Shown here piece by piece: positions 29,115 to 36,663 of a stretch of DNA of 64,000 nucleotides. This DNA comes from Fen-1298 sp050015675 (GTDB taxonomy: Bacteria; Bacteroidota; Ignavibacteria; UBA10030). The stretch's first letter is position 1; each line of letters opens with the position of its first letter. The DNA lies in the NCBI GenBank assembly GCA_050015675.1, contig JBEKAY010000011.1, positions 17,250 to 81,249 on the forward strand. The letters run 5' to 3'. Position numbers and translations under genes: made by a program. The notes beneath the pieces are model-generated. The model did no database searches, was not told the DNA's origin, and saw only the letters and a program-made list of their open reading frames with translations.

Positions 29115-29146
29115 AAAATAAACTACCTCGGAGTTAGCTCCGAGGT
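29115..29146 (-). terminator. terminator-like hairpin with no gene attached
   Basis: On the minus strand ACCTCGGAG pairs with CTCCGAGGT (29146-29125) around a four-base loop, followed by AGTTTATTTTTTT. No gene reads into it, so it may be the leftover of a decayed gene or part of a repeat. Confidence 0.5.
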
Positions 29147-29160
29147 ATTCAATTTGTTTT

Positions 29161-29234
29161 TCTGGATTCCCGATTAAAACATTCGGGAATGACTTTCCTT
29201 TTTCTGTCATGCCCGCGGATTTTAGGCGGGCATC
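29161..29234. repeat. paired palindromes of the ATTCCCG...CGGGAAT / TCATGCCCG...CGGGCAT type
   Basis: Two neighbouring palindromes, GATTCCCG...CGGGAATGAC and TGTCATGCCCG...CGGGCATCC. The same two units occur in swapped order at 30221-30290. A worn version lies near 18625-18655. Confidence 0.65.
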
Positions 29235-29313
29235 CATTAAACGCCGCAAGCGGCGGGGTATTAGGCCCAAGAAAGAATAAATGAATTTCTTTGCTCTCTA
29301 CCTTTTCAAATTG

Positions 29314-29515
29314 TCAATTGCCACGAGCTTCAGCTCGTGGAACAAGAAATAAATCATTCACGGCTTTAGCCGCGACTATTTGCGACGAATATGCTTTCTA
29401 TAAATATTCTTTTAAGATGAACCTATATCATTTTTATAAATATTATTCCAATCTGTGGCTAAAGCCAATTATTGTTCCCGATTATTTATCCACGACGTAA
29501 ACGTCGTGGCAATAG
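29314..29515. mobile_element. MITE/REP-like element with long imperfect terminal inverted repeats
   Basis: Arms of about 60 bp face each other. The left arm reads ATTGCCACGAGCTTCAGCTC (from 29317), then AACAAG and CGGCTTTAGCCG (29361-29372). The right arm, in reverse, reads ATTGCCACGACGTTTACGTC (from 29512), then GGAACAAT and TGGCTTTAGCCA (29467-29456). Each arm itself contains hairpins CCACGAGC/GCTCGTGG (29321-29340) and CCACGACG/CGTCGTGG (29490-29509). The 80-bp core is AT-rich and non-coding. The layout fits a non-autonomous element of the REP/BIME kind moved by an IS200-like enzyme elsewhere. Confidence 0.6.
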
Positions 29516-29620
29516 TTATCTTTGTTATCAAACTAAAAAAATCTAAGAATTATTTCTTTTGATTTACTGTATCAGCAGTTTACCTAAAATTACCTTGAGT
29601 AATTACAAAGGATTTTTGAT

Positions 29621-30061
29621 TCATTCCGAGGAACTGTTCTCTTCTCCAATAAGTGTCAGCACTAATTCTCTTACTCCGCCATAATTGCGATGCTCACAGA
29701 AATAAATTCCCTGCCACGTACCAAGATTCAACCTGCCATCCGTCACCGGGATGGACACGCTGTTTCCAAGTATAGATGCTTTGAGATGCGCCGGCATGTC
29801 ATCGGATCCTTCGGTATCGTGTTCGTAATATGGCGCATGTTCCGGCGCCAATTTGTTAAAGTGCTTTTCAAAATCTTCACGGACGGTGGGATCGGCATTC
29901 TCGTTGAGTGTGAGCGATGCTGATGTATGTTTGATAAACATGTGAAGCTCTCCGTGTTGAATTGTTTTCAACTCAGGGATTTGAGAAATTATTTCCGACG
30001 TGACCAGATGAAACCCGCGGCTGCGTGCCCGAAGTTTTATTTCTTTTTGAATGATAACCAT
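29621..30061 (-). CDS. yjbQ: YjbQ/UPF0047 family protein (secondary thiamine-phosphate synthase-like)
   Basis: A 146-residue protein with the full family signature: LRARSRGFHLVTSEI, FIKHTSASLTLNENADP (histidine and acidic residues of the active pocket), DTEGSDDMPAHLKASILG and GRLNLGTWQGIYFCEHR. The start at 30061 gives a protein lining up with Escherichia coli YjbQ; an upstream in-frame start would add 18 residues without homology. Some members have weak thiamine-phosphate synthase activity in vitro, but the physiological role is unsettled. It stands alone between repeat elements, so co-regulation with the thiamine operon is not indicated. Confidence 0.9.
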   Translation of the reverse strand: MVIIQKEIKLRARSRGFHLVTSEIISQIPELKTIQHGELHMFIKHTSASLTLNENADPTVREDFEKHFNKLAPEHAPYYEHDTEGSDDMPAHLKASILGNSVSIPVTDGRLNLGTWQGIYFCEHRNYGGVRELVLTLIGEENSSSE

Positions 30062-30220
30062 AATCGCATGAGTGACCATCTCTTCATATACCTGAACAAA
30101 GAAAACAACGGTCACTTTGTCTTAATGTTAAAATTCTCAACCACGCATAACTGCCGGCATGAACATTTATATATTTTATTGATGTTACGCAGTCAGGAAA
30201 AGCACCTAATAAAATTAAGT

Positions 30221-30290
30221 TGTCATGCCCGACTGCTTTAATCGGGCATCTTATCTAAGATTCCCGTTAAAAATCCACGGGAATGACAGT
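30221..30290. repeat. paired palindromes, second copy
   Basis: TGTCATGCCCG...CGGGCATC followed by GATTCCCG...CGGGAATGACAG, the same units as at 29161-29234 in the opposite order. It lies between the YjbQ and STAS-like genes. Confidence 0.65.
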
Positions 30291-30322
30291 GGTTCTTCTG
30301 TTCTTTGCGTAGCACGAGTATT

Positions 30323-30691
30323 TTATTGCTTCACTAACCACTCCTGCGCTTCTTCCATCGTATCTGCAAGGTAAAAATCCCTCCCTGTTAAAGTTTTAAC
30401 TGCAGTCAAGATGATTTTCGACCATCCAGCTATTCCGACTACTGCACTCGCTTTTACATAAGGTGTGTTATGCTGTGCGTACTCTTTAATGATGTTTGCA
30501 ACCTCTGTATCAAATCCTGTATTTATTACTTTTGTAATGACCAGAAGGGATTTTGGAGGATGCTTTCGGATTAATTCTTTTGCATGCTTAACGTGTTTAA
30601 GAAATTCTTGTTTATCTTTTGATTGCAGGCCTGCAATATCCATACAGAGAATTGTTTTGCCTTCATAATTAAATTCATAGACGCCAGCCAT
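30323..30691 (-). CDS. STAS/SpoIIAA-like small protein, paralogue B
   Basis: A 122-residue cytoplasmic protein starting MAGVYEFNYEGKTILCMDIAG. The pattern of a short strand, a helix with K/E-rich residues, the strand SLLVITKV, a helix with FDTEVANIIKEYAQHNTPYV, the strand KASAVVGIAG and the end YLADTMEEAQEWLVKQ matches the SpoIIAA-like (STAS/SEC14) group common in Bacteroidota. Function in that group is not established. It is a tandem duplicate of the gene 16 bp upstream (about 60 percent identical by eye) with the same length. Confidence 0.72.
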   Translation of the reverse strand: MAGVYEFNYEGKTILCMDIAGLQSKDKQEFLKHVKHAKELIRKHPPKSLLVITKVINTGFDTEVANIIKEYAQHNTPYVKASAVVGIAGWSKIILTAVKTLTGRDFYLADTMEEAQEWLVKQ

Positions 30692-30707
30692 ACCATCGCC
30701 TCCTGAT

Positions 30708-31076
30708 TTATTGTTGGATCAACCACTCCTGCGCTTCTTCCAGAGAGTCCGCAAGATAAAAATCTCTCCCGATCAGCGCTTTGATTGCAGCCAGTACAAC
30801 TTTCTGCACTCCGGATACTCCGACCAAAGCGCTCGCTTTAACGTACGGAGTATTGTGATCAGCATATTCTCCCATGATCGCAGCAACCTGTGTGTCAAAT
30901 CCGGTGTCCGTAACATTTGTAATTAGAAGTAAAGATTTTAAGGGACATTTTTGGATTTGTTCTTCAGCGTACTCAATGTTTTTTTGAAACTCCGGTTTAT
31001 CTTTTAATTTCAGGCCAGCGACATCCAAGCAAAGGATGTTCTTGCCTTTATAATTGAGTTCATAGACACCAGCCAT
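30708..31076 (-). CDS. STAS/SpoIIAA-like small protein, paralogue A
   Basis: A 122-residue protein (MAGVYELNYKGKNILCLDVAG ... YLADSLEEAQEWLIQQ) of the same SpoIIAA-like group as the following gene. The segment TPYVKASALVGVSGVQKVV and the final DSLEEAQEWL helix are the most conserved. Both genes have AGGCGATGG/AGGCAATAG-like ribosome sites, are on the same strand and are 16 bp apart, so they form a two-gene unit. A regulatory or lipid-binding role could be proposed from the fold, but nothing here proves it. Confidence 0.72.
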   Translation of the reverse strand: MAGVYELNYKGKNILCLDVAGLKLKDKPEFQKNIEYAEEQIQKCPLKSLLLITNVTDTGFDTQVAAIMGEYADHNTPYVKASALVGVSGVQKVVLAAIKALIGRDFYLADSLEEAQEWLIQQ

Positions 31077-31186
31077 ACTATTGCCTCGTGTGTTTGTATC
31101 GGTTTCTAAGTGTGCAGCAAATATAGAAATATTTTCTTGGACTTTCTACACGCCAGACCGCTAATTATTATACTCTCTATCATTAA

Positions 31187-31558
31187 GAATTTGTTGAAAA
31201 AGTTTCTCTTAAACGGAAGAAGCAGGTTGACGACATTGAACCGATTGCACAGGGACGTGTATGGCCTGGATAAAAAACAGAATGGTCTTGTGGATGTACT
31301 CGGCGGATTGGAAATGACAATCAACATTGCAAAGGAGCGTGCCGGTATCCTGAAAGGTTATGATATCACTCTATAATAGAGAAGCCCAAGAAGGGATTGA
31401 TTGGTTTCAGCATGTTTATGCCGAAACTCTTTAGTATTGAAACTAAAATTGCAAGTGATCCAACGGTCGAATTATTGAAGTTCCGATTACGGCATAATGG
31501 AGAGCCGCTGCCTATGCTGCCAATAGAAGATTTGGATATGATGAATCCGATAAAATAA
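31187..31558 (+). pseudogene. sppA: remnant of signal peptide peptidase SppA (C-terminal third)
   Basis: Three frames together rebuild the SppA C-terminus. The first gives EFVEKVSLKRKKQVDDIEP followed by IAQGRVWPG, then a stop. The second gives KQNGLVDVLGGLEMTINIAK and ERAGILKGYDITL, then a stop. The third gives KKGLIGFSMFMPKLFSIE and VELLKFRLRHNGEPLPMLP, ending at TAA 31556-31558. In SppA the order R(V/I)W-G, GLVD-LGG and the proline-rich tail is the same. At least two frameshifts are needed and no N-terminal half or catalytic serine is present, so the gene is dead. It lies between minus-strand genes with no promoter of its own. Confidence 0.85.
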
Positions 31559-31744
31559 AATTCCTAGGTAGAGACATTCAATTGAACGTCTCTACCTGTA
31601 ACAAAAATCCCACCCAAGGCAGGATCTTTCAACTATTCTATATTAATCCTTGCTTACGTAGTGCAAATCATTACTAAAAGTCCACTCTCTTTTATATTTT
31701 AGAGAATGGACTTGATCGTATCTACTAAAAAAACAAATGCTGAA

Positions 31745-33010
31745 CTATGTTTTGCTTGCAACAGGTTTTTTTCTCATATAGCGGCTGAGCGACCAGAGAA
31801 CTATCGCAAAGAGAATAATAATGAGGCCATAGACAATCGGCGATACCGGTGTTATAGCGCTTTGCCATAACTTGAACTGATCTTCTATTTCTGTTTTTTG
31901 ATCGGCGGTTATTTTACCGGACTCTGCTAGCACAGGCAGCCATAGAGGTTTGATATCCGTTTTCCATACCATATCGTTGAACGTATTATATCGTTTTGCC
32001 TGCACATCCTCCGGTTCTTGTTTTGCATTTTTTATTTCAGCATCGACAAATTCCAAAAAATTTGCGGTAAATTCAGCGCCATTTGAGAACGGCTTCAGTT
32101 GAACTCCGCCTTTGTTCAAGAGAGAAGCAAGCGTTTTCCATGTGCTTCGATCTACTTGAGCAGACCAAGTTGAAAGCATAGAATCTATCAACGCGACCTC
32201 GTTCTTCTTCTGCTTTCCGCTCAAATAAATGCTCGCCAACTTTGGTCCAAGCCCTTTCCACTGGCTGGCAAACCGCTGATGTTGACGTGCTATCTCAGCA
32301 TAATCGTTTGGTGTTAAATTCGTTGACTCGAGAAATCCCAAATTGTCTGTAATAGATTTCTTTAAGTTTGTCAGAACATTCCGCCGTTCGAGTTTTCCCG
32401 AAATACCCTGCTTCTCAACATCGTTCATGGAAGCAACGCTTTTGTCGTATTGCATGAACAAACTGTCAACAAGGGCAAAGATGAGGTTGTCCCGTTCTTT
32501 CAAGTTTTGATGGAGCTTGGCGATGACTATGTTCAAAGAGTCGAACATTGCCTTATTAGCTTCTTTGCTCAGTGCATAAGACGTTGACATTGTTTTTACG
32601 GTCCCCATGAGTCTTTCATTTTCCTGAGTGAGATCCGAAATTTTTCCGGATAGTTCACGCACTTGACTTTCAAGTTCGACAATACGAGTAAATTGTGTTT
32701 CGATAATACCAAGGTCTTTCTGTCGTATGAGCAGTTTGCCTTTGAGGTTGGAAATGCTTTTTGAATAATCGTCGGGGTAGAGCGAACGGTCGAGGAGTGT
32801 TTTATGGCCTGCAAATTCTTTCTCTAATTCATCTATAGATGTATTGATGTCTGCACAATCTTGAACAGTTTTTGCGGAATCTGCAGCTCGATAGAGCACT
32901 TTCACGGTATTTTCAAACTTATCAACTATCGCGCGATCAGATTTCTGCCGTGCAGTCAATGAGACGGCAGCAATAATAAGCAGAATGACAATATACTGTG
33001 CGGTTCTCAT
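31745..33010 (-). CDS. uncharacterised membrane-anchored coiled-coil protein
   Basis: A 421-residue protein without recognisable family. It has an N-terminal signal (MRTAQYIVILLIIAAVSLTA) and a helical region with a probable coiled coil around residues 105-140 (VELESQVRELSGKISDLTQE). A long helical body without cysteines follows, and a C-terminal transmembrane helix (about 390-410, IVYGLIIILFAIVLWSL) ends in RYMRKKP. It is expected to lie in the periplasm and be held by the inner membrane. Its ATG overlaps the stop of the lipoprotein gene (ATGA at 33010-33007), so the two are translationally coupled and may act together. Confidence 0.7.
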   Translation of the reverse strand: MRTAQYIVILLIIAAVSLTARQKSDRAIVDKFENTVKVLYRAADSAKTVQDCADINTSIDELEKEFAGHKTLLDRSLYPDDYSKSISNLKGKLLIRQKDLGIIETQFTRIVELESQVRELSGKISDLTQENERLMGTVKTMSTSYALSKEANKAMFDSLNIVIAKLHQNLKERDNLIFALVDSLFMQYDKSVASMNDVEKQGISGKLERRNVLTNLKKSITDNLGFLESTNLTPNDYAEIARQHQRFASQWKGLGPKLASIYLSGKQKKNEVALIDSMLSTWSAQVDRSTWKTLASLLNKGGVQLKPFSNGAEFTANFLEFVDAEIKNAKQEPEDVQAKRYNTFNDMVWKTDIKPLWLPVLAESGKITADQKTEIEDQFKLWQSAITPVSPIVYGLIIILFAIVLWSLSRYMRKKPVASKT

Positions 33011-33477
33011 TTCATTCCTCCTTCTATAATTCCATCTTTCGTCAGTACTACAGGCACTCCGTCTTCTTTATTCTCGTTGATCAAATGTATATATGGTGTT
33101 TTTTGATTCAGAGCTGGCGCTTCAAGTCCTTTTTCGGAAACAAGTATTTTCTTTTCAAGCTTGAGCGCGCCATCACCCTGCCCAAAGACATACACATTCT
33201 TAAAACCTTTGGCAGTAATAAAATAGTACCCGGCGTGATCGCGCAATATGTGAAGCGTATGTTTAGTAACGGCGACCGAATCCTGCAACTCCTCAAACAA
33301 GAGCGCTTTCACATTGAAACTCACCTGATATCGTGCTTCCTGTACATTTCCTTTTTCATCTGGCTTGAGAGTAACTTCAATGGGCCATGAAAAATCTGCC
33401 GGACGAAGCAGCAATGTGGAACATCCCGCAAGAATTATTGCGGGCACACATACAAAAACAGTAAGAATGGTTCTCAT
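33007..33477 (-). CDS. uncharacterised lipoprotein
   Basis: A 156-residue predicted lipoprotein with lipobox IILAGC (cysteine at 18). The mature part is beta-rich with charged stretches (IEVTLKPDEKGNVQEARY, GKNV-like turns, YVFGQGDGALKLEKK) and has no known domain by eye. It is the first gene of a pair and shares a four-base ATGA overlap with the coiled-coil membrane protein. Membrane destination (inner or outer) cannot be decided. Confidence 0.7.
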   Translation of the reverse strand: MRTILTVFVCVPAIILAGCSTLLLRPADFSWPIEVTLKPDEKGNVQEARYQVSFNVKALLFEELQDSVAVTKHTLHILRDHAGYYFITAKGFKNVYVFGQGDGALKLEKKILVSEKGLEAPALNQKTPYIHLINENKEDGVPVVLTKDGIIEGGMK

Positions 33478-33658
33478 ACGTCCTCCATGAATTAAAGTGT
33501 TGTTTGCATGCGTGGAAAAGAAATCAATGTAAATGTAAATAACTACAGAATAGGATTCAAGGGTTCACATCAGAGTGTGTGGATTTGCACAGAGCAATTC
33601 TTTATAATAATGCTGTTATAACCGTGCTTGCTGGAAGAATGAGATATTTCTACACAGG

Positions 33659-33684
33659 GAAAAAATCCCGCTTAAAACGAGATT
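33659..33684 (-). terminator. intrinsic terminator after the aldolase gene
   Basis: On the minus strand ATCTCG (33683-33678) pairs with CGGGAT (33670-33665), with one G-T pair, followed by six T. It is about 85 bp past the stop codon of the aldolase. Confidence 0.55.
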
Positions 33685-33707
33685 CTATTTATTCTATGTA
33701 TAGAAGA

Positions 33708-33756
33708 CCTTCGGAAGGTTACTTGGTATAACCGAGAATATCTTCCGAAGGTTTTT
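33708..33756. repeat. hairpin next to the aldolase gene
   Basis: CCTTCGGAAG (33708-33717) pairs with CTTCCGAAGG (33742-33751), followed on the plus strand by five T. No plus-strand gene precedes it, so it is either a second part of the aldolase 3' end structure or a repeat. Confidence 0.5.
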
Positions 33757-33767
33757 CACTTTTGTGC

Positions 33768-34760
33768 TTATGCTTTTCCTGCACTGCCAAGAACGTCTGT
33801 GATTTTGTGCTTGTAAAGCGCTTTAAGTGCATCTCGAGCCGGACCAAGATATTTGCGCGGATCAAACTCAGCAGGGTTCTCTGCTAACGTTTTACGAATT
33901 GCCGCCGTCATAGCTAAACGTCCATCCGAATCGATGTTCACTTTACATACCGCCGAGGCCGCCGCTTTGCGGAGCTGGTCTTCAGGAATTCCAACCGCAT
34001 CTTTCAGCTTGCCGCCATTGGCATTGATGATCTTCACCAACTCGACAGGCACAGAGGAAGCGCCATGAAGTACAATGGGAAATCCTGGAATCCGTTTTTC
34101 TACTTCTTCTAAAATATCAAAACGAAGCGGCGGTGGGTATAACACACCGTCAGCGGAGCGGGTGCACTGCTCAGGTTTAAACTTATTCGCACCGTGCGAT
34201 GTGCCGATTGAAATCGCCAGTGAGTCCACGCCGGTCTTCTTCACAAAATCTTCCACTTCTGCCGGCTTCGTGTAGTGAGTGACAGCGCTGGAGACTTCAT
34301 CTTCGATTCCAGCCAAGACGCCCAACTCGCCTTCGACTGTTACATCATGCTTATGTGCATATTCAACTACTTGGCGGGTCAGTTCCACATTCTTGTCATA
34401 GGGATGATGTGAGCCGTCAATCATCACTGAGGAAAAGCCGGATTCAATACAAGATTTGCAAAGTTCAAAAGTATCGCCATGATCTAAATGCAGCACGATA
34501 GGAATGGGATAGCCCAATTCTTTTGCATACTCCACTGCGCCCTGAGCGAGGTATCTGAGCATTGTCTGATTTGCATATTTGCGCGCACCACTCGATACTT
34601 GAAGAATAACGGGTGATTTGGTTTCCACACATGCCCCTATGATTGCCTGCAATTGTTCCAAGTTGTTGAAATTAAAAGCCGGAATTGCGTATCCGCCTTT
34701 TACAGCTTTCCGGAATAATTCTTTTGAATTAACCAATCCTAGCTCTTTATAGTTTGTCAT
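33768..34760 (-). CDS. fba: class II fructose-bisphosphate aldolase
   Basis: A 330-residue zinc aldolase of glycolysis and gluconeogenesis. It has the zinc-binding VLHLDHGD motif, SVMIDGSHHPYDKN, EGELGVLAGIED, the SLAISIGTSHG phosphate-binding loop and VLHGASSVP near the end. Length fits the class. A GGAAGAT ribosome site lies before the ATG. It is monocistronic, with a terminator downstream and the DEAD-box gene more than 220 bp upstream. Confidence 0.95.
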   Translation of the reverse strand: MTNYKELGLVNSKELFRKAVKGGYAIPAFNFNNLEQLQAIIGACVETKSPVILQVSSGARKYANQTMLRYLAQGAVEYAKELGYPIPIVLHLDHGDTFELCKSCIESGFSSVMIDGSHHPYDKNVELTRQVVEYAHKHDVTVEGELGVLAGIEDEVSSAVTHYTKPAEVEDFVKKTGVDSLAISIGTSHGANKFKPEQCTRSADGVLYPPPLRFDILEEVEKRIPGFPIVLHGASSVPVELVKIINANGGKLKDAVGIPEDQLRKAAASAVCKVNIDSDGRLAMTAAIRKTLAENPAEFDPRKYLGPARDALKALYKHKITDVLGSAGKA

Positions 34761-34985
34761 ATTTATCTTCCGTTGTTCGTATTAAGCCACATAATGAATA
34801 ACACCATTCTATAAATAGAGAGTTCTCTTAAAACCGGCAGAACCGAAGAGAAAAATTATGGTCTCGATCGATAACGGAGTGGCGTTGCCGTGTCGAACGT
34901 TCTGTTTTAAAATACTCGAAAATGTGAAAGAATGCAAACCTGCTTTTGTCCAAGTCGAACGACAAGCTCTTAATCTGCACGAGTA

Positions 34986-36530
34986 TTATCTTTTTCCCCG
35001 TCTAGTGCTATTTCGGTGGTGATGTCCTGCCCGTTCATGTTTATCAGTCGAGTGATGCGGCGGAAGTTCGGGAATAGGAGCCATCAAATGTTCGTCAGGA
35101 TACGTGCATTTGATTTTTTTTCCCAAATATTCTTCAAGCTTCACAAGTTCGTACGCATCATCTTCATCAGCAAAGTTGATGGAAATACCGTTTGCTCCGG
35201 CCCGCCCGGTACGCCCGATACGGTGCACATACTCTTCCACATCCTGCGGCATATTGTAATTGATAACGTGCGAGATCCCTTCGATGTGAAGCCCGCGCGA
35301 GGCGACATCTGTGGCAACCAATACACGAATCTTTCCTTCACGAAACCGTTCCAATCTTCGGATACGCTGATGCTGTTCCACATCGCCAGAAAGAAGAGCA
35401 CAGCTCACCCCGTAAGTCTCGAGCAATTCTTTTACACGGCGTGCTTCATCTCGGCGATTGACAAACATCAGCACACGATCGAGATGCTTTTGCATGATCA
35501 GATTATAGACGAGCGCCGCCTTTTGATTGTAGGTAGTGATGTACGTGATTTGCTCGACACTATCCACGGCAACCTTGTCCGGCATGATATTTACTTCGAA
35601 CGCCTGCCGTGTCCAAGTTTCGGCAAGTCGCTTGACATCGGACGTCATAGTCGCTGAAAAGAACATGGTCTGCCGCTTTGCTTTTGGCGGTGTGTTCAAA
35701 ACAATTGAGCGAACAGCATCTATGAATCCCATATTGAGCATGCGGTCGGCTTCGTCGAGAACGAGAATTTCTACTTTGCTCAGGTCCACTAATTTCTTCT
35801 TCATGAAATCGATCAGACGGCCGGGAGTGCAGATAAGAATATCGCATGGCTCGCTTTTCAACACTTCTTCTTGTTTCGCATAATCCATCCCGCCGAGAAT
35901 TGATAGAATACTGCAAGCAACATATTTACCGAGCCCGCGCGCATCTCGTTCAATCTGTATCACAAGCTCACGTGTCGGCGCAAGTATCAGCGCACGGGGA
36001 GTGCCATGGTGTCGTTTTCCTTCGATCGGATATTTAAGAAAGTGGGTAAAAATGGTGATGAGGTACGCGGCGGTTTTTCCCGTTCCGGTTTGTGCCTGTG
36101 CAGTCACATCCTCATCAATCAACGACTTGACGAGGGTTTCTGCCTGCACAGGAGTACAATAGTGAAACTTAAGATCGAACACTGCGTGCATTATCTCGCG
36201 CGGGAGTTTGAAATCGTGAAACCGTGTTTTGCCGTCGACGACAGGGACTTTGAAGACCGAACTATCCCACTGCTCAAACGGAACAATATGAGTAGAAGGA
36301 GGTGGTGTATGCTGTGCGAGTTTCGCTCTTCGCGCTGCATACTCTGCACGTGTCTCACGCTTCCGTAGATTACGGGGATGGTGTGTGCCTTCTGGTTTTT
36401 CGTGTGGGAATCCTTTATGCCGCCCTGGCGGTGATTTCGATTCCTTCAGTGTTGTTGCTAATGGCGGCGAAATAGGTTTCGATGTTACCCCGAATACGTT
36501 TTTAATCCTTGCAACAATTTTTCTAAACAC
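34986..36530 (-). CDS. DEAD-box ATP-dependent RNA helicase
   Basis: A 514-residue helicase starting at GTG 36530 with AGGA about nine bases upstream. A basic, proline-rich N-terminal tail of about 110 residues precedes the core. Motifs in order: Q-motif region (FHDFKLPREIMHAV), AQTGTGKT (motif I), PTRELVIQI (Ia), VLDEADRMLNMGF (II), FFSATM (III), VLVATDVASRGLHI (V) and HRIGRTGRAG (VI). A His/Arg-rich C-terminal tail probably binds RNA. It resembles RhlB/RhlE. Such enzymes unwind structured RNA during decay and ribosome assembly. It is a single gene. Confidence 0.93.
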   Translation of the reverse strand: MFRKIVARIKNVFGVTSKPISPPLATTLKESKSPPGRHKGFPHEKPEGTHHPRNLRKRETRAEYAARRAKLAQHTPPPSTHIVPFEQWDSSVFKVPVVDGKTRFHDFKLPREIMHAVFDLKFHYCTPVQAETLVKSLIDEDVTAQAQTGTGKTAAYLITIFTHFLKYPIEGKRHHGTPRALILAPTRELVIQIERDARGLGKYVACSILSILGGMDYAKQEEVLKSEPCDILICTPGRLIDFMKKKLVDLSKVEILVLDEADRMLNMGFIDAVRSIVLNTPPKAKRQTMFFSATMTSDVKRLAETWTRQAFEVNIMPDKVAVDSVEQITYITTYNQKAALVYNLIMQKHLDRVLMFVNRRDEARRVKELLETYGVSCALLSGDVEQHQRIRRLERFREGKIRVLVATDVASRGLHIEGISHVINYNMPQDVEEYVHRIGRTGRAGANGISINFADEDDAYELVKLEEYLGKKIKCTYPDEHLMAPIPELPPHHSTDKHERAGHHHRNSTRRGKR

Positions 36531-36663
36531 TCGAACGTTGTCCTTTATACAAATCTAATTTCTATAACAATATACAAAAAAAGAGAGAGGAGTGAGTGGA
36601 TGTTTTTTCTGACAACTCACTCCGAAACGGCACGCGGTGCAAGTGCGTTTTATTCCATTTGAA

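Larger units (their letters stand above)
28269..29620. other. 1.35-kb gene-poor region rich in palindromes
   Basis: No convincing gene was found on either strand. The short frames present have no signal, domain or ribosome site. The region contains a strong T/A-flanked hairpin (28574-28599), a repeat copy shared with 47401-47469, a terminator-like hairpin (29115-29146), paired palindromes (29161-29234) and a MITE-like element (29314-29515). It must also hold the promoter of the giant gene at its left end. Confidence 0.6.

Noticed and set aside
29052..29270. Minus-strand frame ending with a CxxCH-like NCVECHKWAG
   Set aside because: It runs through two palindromic repeat units and a terminator-like hairpin, with no signal peptide or start site. 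The heme motif is probably chance or repeat-derived.
29490..29509. TTATCCACG next to this palindrome as a DnaA box
   Set aside because: The match is part of the MITE-like arm palindrome and is not grouped with others.
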